In this document: positions 49,272 through 58,346 of the stretch, piece by piece
How positions within the stretch are numbered: the first letter of the stretch is position 1
Layout of the letters: every line of letters starts with the position of its first letter
DNA from: Scilla litardierei
Taxonomy: Eukaryota > Streptophyta > Magnoliopsida > Asparagales > Asparagaceae
Assembly (NCBI GenBank): GCA_030789695.1
Contig: CM061142.1
Location: forward strand, 150,929,266 to 150,993,265
DNA length: 64,000 nt
Reading direction: 5' to 3'
The notes under the pieces: model-generated
The model's input: only the letters and a program-made list of their open reading frames with translations
The model's database searches: none
Told to the model about the DNA's origin: nothing
Made by a program: the position numbers and the translations under genes

Positions 49272-49802
49272 GGGTCGACGCTCGCCGTGGAGCTGCAGCG
49301 GCGAGCCATCCTCTTGAGGAAGCTGGAGGAGTCCTCCATGAGGGCCCAAGAACGAGCCGGGGCGGCGGAGGTAGCAATGGTGAAGGCCCAGATGGAGTCC
49401 CGGCATCTCCAGCTCCGTGTGTCCGAGCTGGAGGGACGAGTGGGTGATCTCCAGGGAAAGTTGGAGGACGCCCTGCAGTCGGCTAAGGAAGCGGCGGAGT
49501 CGTTCCGCCTGGAGAGGGAGGAGCTTCAGAGGGAGTTGTCTGATCGGCGCCAGGTGGCGCGGCTCGCGGAGGAGGTGGAGAGGGGCGTCGTTGAGACCCT
49601 GGGGAAGAGAATCCTCGAGGTTCTCAGGGAGGCCTTCGGTAAGTATGAAGACCTTATCGCCCCTCGGATTGTCGACGTCGTCCAGTCTTCCTTCCGGGAA
49701 TGTGTGGAGCGCGTTCGGGAAGCCCCTCCGCCAGTCGATCCTCCTCGCTCCGAGCAGGGCGAAGTGCCCGAAGATGTGTCCTCCCGAGCCCGGGCCCTCT
49801 GA
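49272..49802 (+). CDS. Antisense gene of B, exon 3 (coiled coil)
   Basis: Starts after acceptor GTTCTCCAG (ending 49271) of a 65-bp intron, in frame with exon 2. It encodes a long charged helix rich in Glu, Leu, Arg and Ala with heptad-like spacing (ELQRRAILLRKLEE onwards to about residue 620), a likely coiled coil, then a C-terminal segment ending in a Pro/Glu-rich tail and stop at 49800-49802. Coiled-coil C-termini are usual in plant transposon-derived proteins of this type. A poly(A)-like AATAAG is at about 50056. Confidence 0.75.
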   Translation, partial: GSTLAVELQRRAILLRKLEESSMRAQERAGAAEVAMVKAQMESRHLQLRVSELEGRVGDLQGKLEDALQSAKEAAESFRLEREELQRELSDRRQVARLAEEVERGVVETLGKRILEVLREAFGKYEDLIAPRIVDVVQSSFRECVERVREAPPPVDPPRSEQGEVPEDVSSRARAL

Positions 49803-50159
49803 GCCGTCCCTCCTGGCCTTATCCTCAAATTTTTAAGCATCCGCTTCGCTTTGCGCCAGTCTACTCGAAATGGACCCCGCTATCTCCTTCGGCTTTGCTA
49901 CCGGTTCTGGGGCCAATAATTGCTGGTTGCATGGCTGCCAACTTGGGTTAACTACTTTGGGTCTTTTGTCAACCAATTTTGTTCTGTTGGTGACGAACTT
50001 TGTCATTCGCCGTGAGTGGATTATCTGTAGAGAGGTCTTTTCGCCTTGATTCCCTGTAAATAAGACACATTTTTGTACCCGGGTTAACTGTTATAAACAA
50101 AATTAACTTACTCGGGCTCCCCGTGTACTTTGCGTTGCTGCCTTGTTCTTGGCCTAGGA

Positions 50160-50660
50160 CTGGATGACGTTGGCGCTGGCCGGGGGGGAGATTCTCCCCA
50201 GACCTATGAGTGCAGGAGTCTGTCAGCGAGGGAAAAAGTTCCTCGGCTTGGGACCGGTCGGCGTCCGTGCCTTGGGGGAGTTGCCCCCAGACTTATGGGC
50301 GCAGGAGTCGGTCGGCGAGGGAAAAGCTCCTCGGCTTAGGACCGGTCGGCGTCCGTGTCTGTTGGAAGAACTACCCCCAGACTTGCAAGCGCAGGAGTCG
50401 GTCGGCGAGGGCTAAGCTCCTCGGCTTAGGACCGGTCGGTGTCCGTGCCTACTGGGGGAACTGCCCCCAGACTTTATGAGCGCTGGAGTCGGTCGGCGAG
50501 GGCAGAGTTCCTCGGCTTAGGACCGGAGCGCGGGAGTCGGTCGGCGAGGGCAAAGCTCCTCGGCTTAGGACCGGTCGGCGTCCCTGCCTGCTGGGGGAAC
50601 TGCCCCCAGACTTATGAGCGCAGGATTCGGTCGACGAGGGCAAAGCTCTTCTTCCTCCTC
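50160..50660. repeat. Minisatellite of about 90 bp, five to six copies
   Basis: Units of roughly 90 bp containing CGGTCGGCGAGGG, CTCCTCGGCTTAGGACCGG and AACTGCCCCCAGACTTATG; one unit is shortened near 50525. It lies between the 3' ends of the convergent gag and antisense genes. Open frames on both strands across it are repeat artefacts. Confidence 0.85.
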
Positions 50661-50940
50661 TAGTGAGGCGGCGGTCCCCATTCTTTTGCGCTATTGGTGA
50701 CACGTCAATTCCGTCGGAGATTTAAGAAAAGACAACAAGGGAATGCATTTGTACTCTCAAGAGTCCTGCCGGACTGGTACATTTGGAGGAAAAGGAAAAA
50801 AGGAAATGAAGCTAGACAGAGGGATGTAAACCTAGATAACTCCCTCTTACTAGGCCACAACCGGGGGGAGAGACATCGCCCGCTTACTCTATGATACGGA
50901 GGGGACCTTGGACGGTGTTGACCTTCTTCCCCTTATCTGT

Positions 50941-52529
50941 CTATATGGAGGTCCCTTCCCCGTGGGCCGGCTCGTCGGCCTGGTTCCTGGCGTGCCCTCG
51001 GCTCATCAGCTTCTCGATATCCTTCTTCAAATGCCAGCAGTCTTCAGTGTCATGGCCATCGTCCTTATGGTACTTGCAGTACTTCTCCCTGTTCTTCCCA
51101 CCTCTTTTAGCCTTCGGTGGGGGGCGATCAGCTCGCTCTTCCTTCGCTCTTCCTTCTGTACTTGGGCGAGGATGGCGTCTGGGGTGGTGTCCCTCGTGCT
51201 TTCTCCCCGCTGTCTGTTCCTCGGCCTCTTCTCGGTCCGGTACCCTTCGGGACTGCCTCATCCGCCGTCGCCGCGCTTGGTCCCTCGAGTGGCTTTTCCT
51301 GCGTCCTCGGCCAGGGCCTCCTCGGTTAGCATGAAGCGTTCGGCCCTCGCCATGATCCCGGGGAGGTCCTTAGGGGGATCGTTGTGTAGGGACTTCTTGA
51401 GGCCTCTGTGGCGAAGCCCTTTCTTATGGGCCGTCTGGACCACCAGGTCAGGAGGGCTGTTCACGTTCAGCCTTTCCGCATTGAAGCGGCTCATGAACTG
51501 TCGGAGCGGCTCGGACGGGCCTTGCACTATGTTGAACAGGTGTTCAGCACCAGGCTTGATCTGCCTCCCCGCCATGAACTGCTTGCAGAACAACTGGGTG
51601 AGTTCCTCGAAGCTGTCGATGGAGCGGCCGGGCAGGCTGTGGTACCAGGTCCTCGCCGCTCCCCTGAGAGTAGAATAGAAGCCCCGGCAGAGTAGGTCAT
51701 CGTCAGCTCCCTGGAAGGACATGTCCCCCTCATAGTCCATCACGTGGTGTCCCGGGTCCCCTATCCCGTCGTACTTTCCCAGCACCGGGATCCTGAACCG
51801 AGAGGGGACCCGTGCGTCAGTTATTCTCCGGGATAAGGGGCACCAGTCTCCGTGGATGCCCCCGGGGATGCGGCAGTGGCCTGCCTCTGGCTCGTTAGGG
51901 GGTGGAGGGAGTACAGGCGCCGGCGGGGCTGGCTCCACGGCCCTCGCCACGCTGGGGGTTGGGCTGACCCGGCGCTCCCGACTCCTCCCGCGGGAGCTCC
52001 TGCTCCGCCGTGATCGGTCTCTTGAGTGGTGTCGTTCGCTTCTCCTACGGCGGGACGACCGTGACCGACGAGATGATGCCGTCATCGATTCGCCCTCCGT
52101 CCCTTCGGTTTCCCGTCGGCTCCTTTCGCGATAAGGGGAGGAGGCGCGTGACCTCGCCTGACGGGAGCCGGACCGCGTGAACTGACGCTCTGTGTTCGGT
52201 TTCCGGGTCCCGTGGTATTCGACCATGGCGGACCGCAAGTGCGGGGGACCCCCCGCCCATCGATGACTATCGTTCAACGTGCCTCCGTTGGACGGCGCGG
52301 GGCCGACGAGCTGCTGTACCGTCGCGACCAACGTCTGGAGGCTCGCATTGGTCTCCTGAGCCAGGGCGCGGAGCTGTCCCTGTGTGGCTAGTTCTGAGCC
52401 GCCGGTCTCTTCGGTTGAGTGGGCGGGGTGGCCGTCGACGTGCGTGTCCTCGGGGTTGCCGTTTGATGTGCCATTCCCCTCCTCCGGGATGGGGGTCATG
52501 CGCTTCCTTCCATTGCTGGCTCGTGCCAT
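50941..52529 (-). pseudogene. B gag (one frameshift)
   Basis: Gag of the Tat lineage. The start ATG at 52529 lies 40 bases past the primer-binding site. It has a basic, low-complexity N-terminal half rich in Arg/Ser (about 52100-51950), then the retrotransposon gag capsid domain (about 51830-51340; RGAARTWYHSLPG, FEELTQLFCKQF, FMSRFNAE). A one-base loss in an A-run near 51299 shifts the frame. The nucleocapsid follows in the other frame with a CKYHKDDGHDTEDC zinc-knuckle-like motif (about 51020-51065) and stops at 50941. Gag forms the particle. No protease or pol follows. Confidence 0.85.
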
Positions 52530-52567
52530 TGTAGGTGTGGTTTGCTTCTTCGTGGGACGGTTTTCGG

Positions 52568-52585
52568 TTCCCACAGACGGCGCCA
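52568..52585 (-). other. B primer-binding site
   Basis: Minus strand TGGCGCCGTCTGTGGGAA, two bases inside the 5' LTR, the usual site of Tat-lineage elements. Confidence 0.85.
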
Positions 52586-52587
52586 GA

Positions 52588-53547
52588 TGTTTCAGAGTGT
52601 TTTCTCACTACAAAGAGTTGACCGTGGACAACCCGGTCAACGTGGTCAAGGGGCCCGCTTGGGTCCCTCGGGGGATTCGAGTCGGTGCAGATGGGGTGAG
52701 GGGGAGCCTCGGCCCTGGTTGAGACGCTCAGCCTCGGACGGTCGCGCACGGACTCGGAGGTAGGACGACGAGGGGTAGCCTCAGTCGTCCAGCTAGATGC
52801 GTGGTCGGCGAAGGGCGAGGGGAAGCCTCGGCCCTGGGAGAGACGCTCAGCCTCGGCGGGATGCGCTCGGCCTCGGCGGTCGGACGATGAGGGGAAGCCT
52901 CACTCGTCCAGCTGGGTGCGCGGTCGGCGAGGGGCGAGGGGGAGCCTCGGCCCGTTGATCAGATGTCCTCCTGCGTAGACGAGAACGCTCGTCAGGGGGC
53001 CGGACCTTGATTCCGGCCAAATCCCCTCCGATGCCTAAGTCAGACAGAGATCTGAAAGAGGAGACCCGGTGGAGACGGTTCGACTCGTGAGGAGATCGAA
53101 ACGGCGTCTCGCGGCGCGAGCGGGGGAGGAAGGAGATGGAAAGGGGGAACTAGGTCGTTGATGGAGTACCTTAGGCGTTAGATACCTGAGATGCGGTCCC
53201 GTGCTTCGTCGTCCTCCTAGCCCTTTTAAAGAGCTCCCAGCATGATTGCCTCTGGCCCACTTCCCTCGCCCACCCTCAATCGTGCCCCCTCAATCCGCCC
53301 CCCGTCGCCGCCCCTTGCGCCATGCCCGCACCTCCCCATTATCGTCATTTAGTGGTCGCAGAACCGGGGGAGCGGTTATCGCAGGAGTGGGCGAGTGACC
53401 AGCGGGTACCGGGTCCGGGTCGGATCGATAGCAGGGGGGTCACTTAGTGGGTCTTGTGAAACGGGCCGCTATACGTAGATGGGCTCCCAGCCAGCAATTG
53501 GGCTCCTGGGCTCGTGTCTTTTGGGTCTCGGTCAAATAGGCGTAACA
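52588..53547 (-). repeat. B 5' LTR (960 bp)
   Basis: Co-linear without gaps with 46023-46982; about 25 substitutions by eye. Confidence 0.93.
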
Positions 53548-53850
53548 ATTGGGATTTGCAAGAGATTGGATCCCAATTCGATAGGAAACCCTAGAAATCC
53601 GAATTGGGTTGGAATCGGATTTTCGAAGTATCGGTTTGCAAGAGATTGGACCGATACTAGGATTTCCGATTGCAATTCCGTGCCAATACCCGTTTGCAAG
53701 AGATTGGACGGGTAGGAACTATCACAATCTAGATCGTGGACCGAGTTTGCAAGAGATTGGACTCGGTGCACGATTGGATGATGATGTTGATCCTAATGCT
53801 AGCTTTCCTAGGCTAGGGTTTGCAAGAGATTAGACCCAAACCTAGGATAG
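53547..53850 (+). repeat. Five hairpins sharing a 14-nt loop (A 5' LTR)
   Basis: TTGCAAGAGATTGG (one copy ending TTAG) occurs five times. Each is flanked by different complementary arms: AATTGGGAT/ATCCCAATT, AGTATCGGT/ACCGATACT, TACCCGT/ACGGGTA, ACCGAGT/ACTCGGT (extending six pairs further past one mismatch), and GGGT/ACCC. The 3' LTR carries the same set at 63626-63929. Confidence 0.85.
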
Positions 53851-54203
53851 CTATAGACCGGCAACAGCGCGAGAGCGTGAGCTTGGTTCTACATTCAGTT
53901 GCAACTAGTTCATCCAAATTCTCATTCAAGCAATTTTGATACCGATGAACCACATTTATGAAATACGGTGAGTAGCGGGGATTCCCCATTCCCTAGACGT
54001 TCTTTATTTGATTTGATATTTCTGCACTTTGTCTGACGATTGTGACAGGATCGCCAAAGGAAAATTTCTCTCTTAAGTAGCCAGGTTGATTTGGAGCAAG
54101 CACGGTCATTTGTCCTCCCTGTGTTCGATATCCCGCTCGCTGCTACACCGTGCACTTGCGGTAAAACTACAACCGTTCTTTGGGTCACATCTCGGAGCGA
54201 TCA
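53553..54203 (+). repeat. A 5' LTR, second part
   Basis: Continues 44856-46022 after B. It contains the five hairpins with the TTGCAAGAGATTGG loop (to about 53850) and the conserved end CCTCCCTGTGTTCGATATCCCGC...GTGCACTTGCGGTAAAAC shared with Z1, C and E1. Ends GCGATCA. Confidence 0.9.
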
Positions 54204-54209
54204 AGTTTT

Positions 54210-54227
54210 TGGCTCCGCTGCCGGGGA
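54210..54227 (+). other. A primer-binding site
   Basis: TGGCTCCGCTGCCGGGGA, two changes from the tRNA-Asp complement used by Z1. Confidence 0.8.
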
Positions 54228-54356
54228 GGCGATTGCGTTTGATTCTTTCTCACCCTAGCTATTTCTTTTTTTTATTATCATTATTTTTATTTTTTATTTC
54301 TTACCTAACCCTTCCACGGTTCTAATCATTTCTTTGAAACTCTGTTTTCTCTGTGC

Positions 54357-56810
54357 ATGAACACGAGATCTACGGCGGACCCTGAAGCTGTACTATTTGA
54401 TCCCGAGATCGAACGTACCGCGCGGAGACTTAGAGCGGAAAGGAGACAAAGTCCGGAAGGGAGGTTTATGACTAACCCGGAAACTGCGGAACAATTAGCG
54501 GCAAGGATGGCGAGAATAATTTCTATTCGAGATAGGCTTAGGCCTAAGACCTCTTCTACTACCTCGTCCATTGCCATGCCGCAGTTGGCGGCTGACAAGA
54601 ACTTCGAGCTGAAGACTGGATTAGTGGTCCTGATGCAGCAGGATCCATTTCATGGGAATGCCCATGAAAATCCTCACTACCACATACAATTGTTCTTGTC
54701 GAAGTGCGCCACATTCCAGATGACGGGGGTCTCCATCGATGCCATCAGAATGCGCCTCTTCCCCTTCACACTAAAGGACAAGGCACTCTATTGGTTGAGG
54801 ACGCAAGCTGAGGGTGTCTTCACTACTTGGGACGAGTTGGCGAGTGCATTTATTGACAAATTCTATCCGCCATCCAAGACGGTGAAGATCCGGAGCGCTC
54901 TCATGTCCTTCAAGCAAGGACCACAGGAGACACTCTATGAAGCTTGGGAGCGTTTTAAGGATTTGCAGCATCAATGCCCGCATCATAGCATTGAAGATTG
55001 GGAGCTAGTGCATAGCTTCTACAATGGTCTCCAACCGGGGACCAAACAAATTATTGATGCCGCAGCAAATGGTGCTATCTTGTCAAAGACTCCCGAAGAA
55101 GCTACGGCCCTAATTGAGGAGATGGCCTCAAATAATCAACAATGGGGCGATGAGCGAGGACACTCTACGTCCTCCTTGAAGCCGACTAGTATTTATGAGG
55201 CGAAGGCCGTGGCGGAGCTTACGAGCAAATTTGACTCTCTCCACAAGGTGGTGGAGAGATTGGAGAAGTTTATCACGGAGCCCCAAGGAGCCCCATCCAC
55301 CTCCGCTCCAATGAACCAAATGCGTGATTGGCAAGACCAATCTCAAGTCATGTACGTGGGAGGAGAGCAAGGAGAAGGATCCTTGGAGCAAGTACAATAT
55401 GTCGCGGGGAACCAAGGATATTGGGCCAATCCGGCCGCAAGAAATCATCCCGGATTCTCCTACGCCAACAATGAAGGAGCTTTGAACCCGCCACAACTGC
55501 CACCTCAACAAGCTCGACCACCACCACCCCAACAACAAAACTATCCACCGAGGGGGCCTACTCAACAAAACTTTCAACCGAAGCAACAAGTTCCACCATA
55601 TAGGCCGCCCGGATACAATCAAGGGTGGAGGAATCAAAATCAAAACCCTCCACAAGCTCAACAACGATCCGACTTCGAAGCTAGAGTGGAGGCGTTCATG
55701 GTCGAGCAAAATAAGGTTAATGCTACATTGAAGGCGGGGCAAGACTCTCTTAATACCGTTGTGGCTCAAATATCGGAGCAATTGGCCTTGCTCAATCGGA
55801 ACACTCAACGATTGCCGGCGCAACCCGAGCAAAACCCACGGAGCAACACCGGCCACATCAATGTCGTAGTTGCCGTTACCACTAGAGGCGGGAAGGATAC
55901 CACCCCCGCTATGATTCCTACCGAGGAGCCCGTGGAGGAAAGTTTGGAGCCGGTTGAGCCGGTAGTTGAGGTTGATAAGGAGAAGGAGCCACAAGAAAAG
56001 GAGAAATCTAGAGCGGAGGAATTGATTGAGGAAAGACGCTTCATGCCACCGGTCCCTTTCCCCCAAAGACTAGCAAGAGCGAAAATGGAGAAAAGGCTAG
56101 CGAAGTTCCTCGAGTACCTAAGAGGAGTTAGCCTCAATATTCCCTTCCTCGACGCCATCGTGGAGATCCCCACGTATGCTAAATTCATGAAGGACTTGAT
56201 TTCGGGGAGAAAAAGGAAGGAGAAGATCATGCTAGCCGAGGAGGGCTCTTGGTTTACCAAGAGAGAGAAGGAGCCGGCCAAATTTAAAGATCCGGGGAGT
56301 TTTCGGATTCCTTGCACCTTGGGCGGCGTCCCTCTTCAAAAGGCATTGGTTGATCTAGGGGCTAGTGTGAGCCTCATGCCTCTCTCCATGTTTTTAAGGC
56401 TAAACACCGGGACAAAGTTGAAACCTACCGACATGCGCATTCAATTGGCCGATGGGCGAATAACTAGGCCGGTAGGGATCATCGAAGACATACCGCTACA
56501 AGTCCCGGGTGGAATATGCTTGCCATGTGACTTTATGATCATGGACGTTAAGGAGGAGGGAGACACTTCGTTGATACTTGGACGCCCGTTCCTCGCCACC
56601 GCCGGAGTAATTGTTGACGTGCGCGAAGGGACCCTTACTTTAAACGTCGGCAACATCGAGGTGGAGCTCCACATTCCTAAGGCTATGAAGCACATGCCTT
56701 ACCACGAGGAACTTGACTACATTGACCTCCTTGATGAGGTGATAGAGGAAGCGATCCCCCACTCAATTGGCTCTCTTTTTGATGAAGATTTAGAGGAAGG
56801 CCGGATTTAG
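54357..56810 (+). CDS. A gag-protease polyprotein (817 aa)
   Basis: Athila-type gag-protease. The start MNTRS is shared with E1. The capsid-like retrotransposon gag domain spans about residues 85-270 (DPFHGNAHENPHYH, RLFPFTLKDKALYWLRT, TWDELASAFIDKFYPPSKT, YEAWERFKDLQHQCPHH). A Gln/Pro-rich linker covers 340-440; no zinc knuckle is seen. A lysine/glutamate-rich stretch leads to the aspartic protease at about 650-770 with active site VDLGAS (Asp 666) and the ILGRPFL flap-side block. It assembles particles and cleaves precursors in the cytoplasm. A one-base loss near 56799 ends the frame early; a tail of about 108 residues continues in another frame to 57126. No RT follows. Confidence 0.92.
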   Translation: MNTRSTADPEAVLFDPEIERTARRLRAERRQSPEGRFMTNPETAEQLAARMARIISIRDRLRPKTSSTTSSIAMPQLAADKNFELKTGLVVLMQQDPFHGNAHENPHYHIQLFLSKCATFQMTGVSIDAIRMRLFPFTLKDKALYWLRTQAEGVFTTWDELASAFIDKFYPPSKTVKIRSALMSFKQGPQETLYEAWERFKDLQHQCPHHSIEDWELVHSFYNGLQPGTKQIIDAAANGAILSKTPEEATALIEEMASNNQQWGDERGHSTSSLKPTSIYEAKAVAELTSKFDSLHKVVERLEKFITEPQGAPSTSAPMNQMRDWQDQSQVMYVGGEQGEGSLEQVQYVAGNQGYWANPAARNHPGFSYANNEGALNPPQLPPQQARPPPPQQQNYPPRGPTQQNFQPKQQVPPYRPPGYNQGWRNQNQNPPQAQQRSDFEARVEAFMVEQNKVNATLKAGQDSLNTVVAQISEQLALLNRNTQRLPAQPEQNPRSNTGHINVVVAVTTRGGKDTTPAMIPTEEPVEESLEPVEPVVEVDKEKEPQEKEKSRAEELIEERRFMPPVPFPQRLARAKMEKRLAKFLEYLRGVSLNIPFLDAIVEIPTYAKFMKDLISGRKRKEKIMLAEEGSWFTKREKEPAKFKDPGSFRIPCTLGGVPLQKALVDLGASVSLMPLSMFLRLNTGTKLKPTDMRIQLADGRITRPVGIIEDIPLQVPGGICLPCDFMIMDVKEEGDTSLILGRPFLATAGVIVDVREGTLTLNVGNIEVELHIPKAMKHMPYHEELDYIDLLDEVIEEAIPHSIGSLFDEDLEEGRI

Positions 56811-57126
56811 GCCAAGAAGAGAAGATAGATGATTCCCCCAACCTCTCCACTGAAGATGACGAAGGCGACGCTGATGTCGCAAGGATTCGAGAGCTCTGCA
56901 AGCTCTCGAAATTAAAGTCTCCAAAGAAAGCTCCACCGGTACAGAAACCGGCGTCACCGGTAAAGCCGTTGACCGGAGCAAATGCTAGCTTGGGGGAGCC
57001 TCCCCCCAACACTATTCGAGACGGGAGACCACCGCGGGAGAATACGATGCCGCCACGTCCCAATCCAAGCGTTCTCCCTGGAAAGTTCGATGGGTGCATC
57101 TTATATGCACCAAACATCCCACATTA
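56799..57126 (+). pseudogene. Frameshifted tail of A gag-protease
   Basis: Reading frame following the one-base loss near 56799, matching the E1 tail in the block DADVARIRELCKLSK (about 56870-56915). It runs to the stop at 57124-57126. It contains the AGCTTGGGGGAG motif (56987-56998) as coding sequence. Confidence 0.7.
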
Positions 57127-57141
57127 ATTGAAAAACATAGG

Positions 57142-57190
57142 GGGTCGAGCTCACGACCTTAAACGAGCGCTTGTCGGGAGGCAACCCGAC
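57142..57190 (+). other. Two hairpins after A gag-protease
   Basis: GGTCG/CGACC (from 57143) and GTCGGG/CCCGAC around AGGCAA (57173-57190). Same place and paired form as in E1 (20313-20365). Confidence 0.5.
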
Positions 57191-57450
57191 GGTTTTTGCT
57201 TTATTTTTACTTTTTCTTTATTTTCGTTTTAGAAATTTTTAGTGTTTTGAGTCGTTCGCCCAAAAATTTTGTGATAACTGGTCCTATTTTTCTTGACAGG
57301 AGAGGAGATAGGTAGATCCATCATGAGGAGGATGAACGAGACGTCGAGGAGTGCCCCAAGAAGGCGCTCGACGCTTAGGAGGAAGATGGAATCGAATGGA
57401 GGAAGAAAGACGAAGTTTAGAGCCCAAACGAAGACAAACAGCAGAACACA
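57191..57450 (+). other. A spacer between gag-protease and palindrome array
   Basis: T-rich stretch then a purine-rich segment (57290-57450) with small open frames and no domain. In Athila elements with pol, RT and integrase would be expected here. Confidence 0.5.
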
Positions 57451-57800
57451 AGGCTCACTCGGCCAAGCATACTAGTCACTCGGCCGAGTACAGAAGTTCG
57501 TCCGGCCGAGCCGCTCACGAACGAGGGAAGTCTGCTGTACCCAACTCTCTGTTTATTTTCCTGATTTCAATATAGCTGCTACTCGGCCGAGTATATATTT
57601 TCACTCGGCCGAGTAAAACGGATACCCTCCTAGGGCGAGTCATGCCGAGTAGCTTGAGTCACTCGGCCGAATGGACTTACTCCACTCGGCCGAGGCTGGC
57701 AAAGCCACTCGGCCGAAGCGATAGCGGGGAGGAAATTTTCATTGGCCTCGCCCGGCCGAGTGACCACGTCACTCGGCCGAGTCGTAACTTTTTTATATAA
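57451..57800 (+). promoter_or_regulatory. A internal promoter-like region before ORF-1
   Basis: About ten copies, exact or degenerate, of CACTCGGCCGAGTG (57451-57785), followed within 15 bp by TTTATATAAGGG (TATATAA at 57794-57800). The element's own LTR uses the same palindromes before its TATA box. ORF-1 starts 547 bp downstream after a GC-rich leader. E1 has the same layout at 19521-20040. Confidence 0.6.
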
Positions 57801-58003
57801 GGGCGAGGGGGGGCACATTTTTCGAAAACGCAAAATCCCCAAAACCGCCCGCGACCCTTCGTTTCCCTCGCCCGATAGCCCTCGCTCGCACCTCACTCGC
57901 CCGTCCCACTCACCCGCGCCGCCGCTCGGCCCGCCACCGCCGGCCGACCACCGCCGCGACTCGCCCGAGTCGCCGGCGGCGGCAGCTGCTCCGGCCACCT
58001 CCG

Positions 58004-58166
58004 GTATCACCCCTATTGCCCGTTTTCTCCTCTTTTCGTGTATTTCTTGAGGATCCATGTGCTAAACGCCCCCCTACCCCAAATCAATTCCTATATCTAT
58101 CTATTATACCCCTAATGCTCCATACATTTTGATTATTACTCACTGATATCGCCTTTTCATGCGCAG
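58004..58166 (+). other. Possible leader intron before A ORF-1
   Basis: GTATCA at the start and TTTCATGCGCAG at the end. The segment is AT-rich inside GC-rich flanks, with a CTGAT branch-like motif about 20 bp before the acceptor. No coding effect. Inference. Confidence 0.4.
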
Positions 58167-58346
58167 GCTGCTTTTTGGAGCCTAGGGGAGCCCAGGGGAG
58201 CTTCTACGGGCTGATCCGGACTTCGTGGAGGCGCGGACTTCGCACGCTTCCATTACTGAGCACTCGCGGCATGTCTGGGTATACTCCTTCCACTCTTTTA
58301 CGCACACCGCACTTTGCACGTTCTTCGGCACGCGCTCGGGGCCGAT

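Larger units (their letters stand above)
46023..53547 (-). mobile_element. B: Tat-type element with gag and antisense gene
   Basis: LTRs 46023-46982 and 52588-53547, both 960 bp, flanked by a perfect ATTGG duplication (46018-46022 and 53548-53552). On the minus strand: 5' LTR on the right, primer-binding site 52568-52585 of the Tat type, gag (52529-50941, frameshifted), then no protease, RT or integrase. A spliced gene lies on the opposite strand (47605-49802). A minisatellite separates the two convergent genes. Polypurine tract 46983-46996. LTRs differ at about 25 of 960 positions by eye, mostly transitions. Confidence 0.93.

Noticed and set aside
51258..51334. Programmed frameshift between B gag and nucleocapsid
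   Set aside because: The frame change sits in a short A-run with no clear slippery heptamer and stimulator; a simple one-base deletion explains it better.
53547..53850. CRISPR-like look: identical 14-mers separated by unlike spacers
   Set aside because: Plant DNA, repeats too short, spacing irregular, and each repeat is flanked by its own complementary arms, which fits hairpins.
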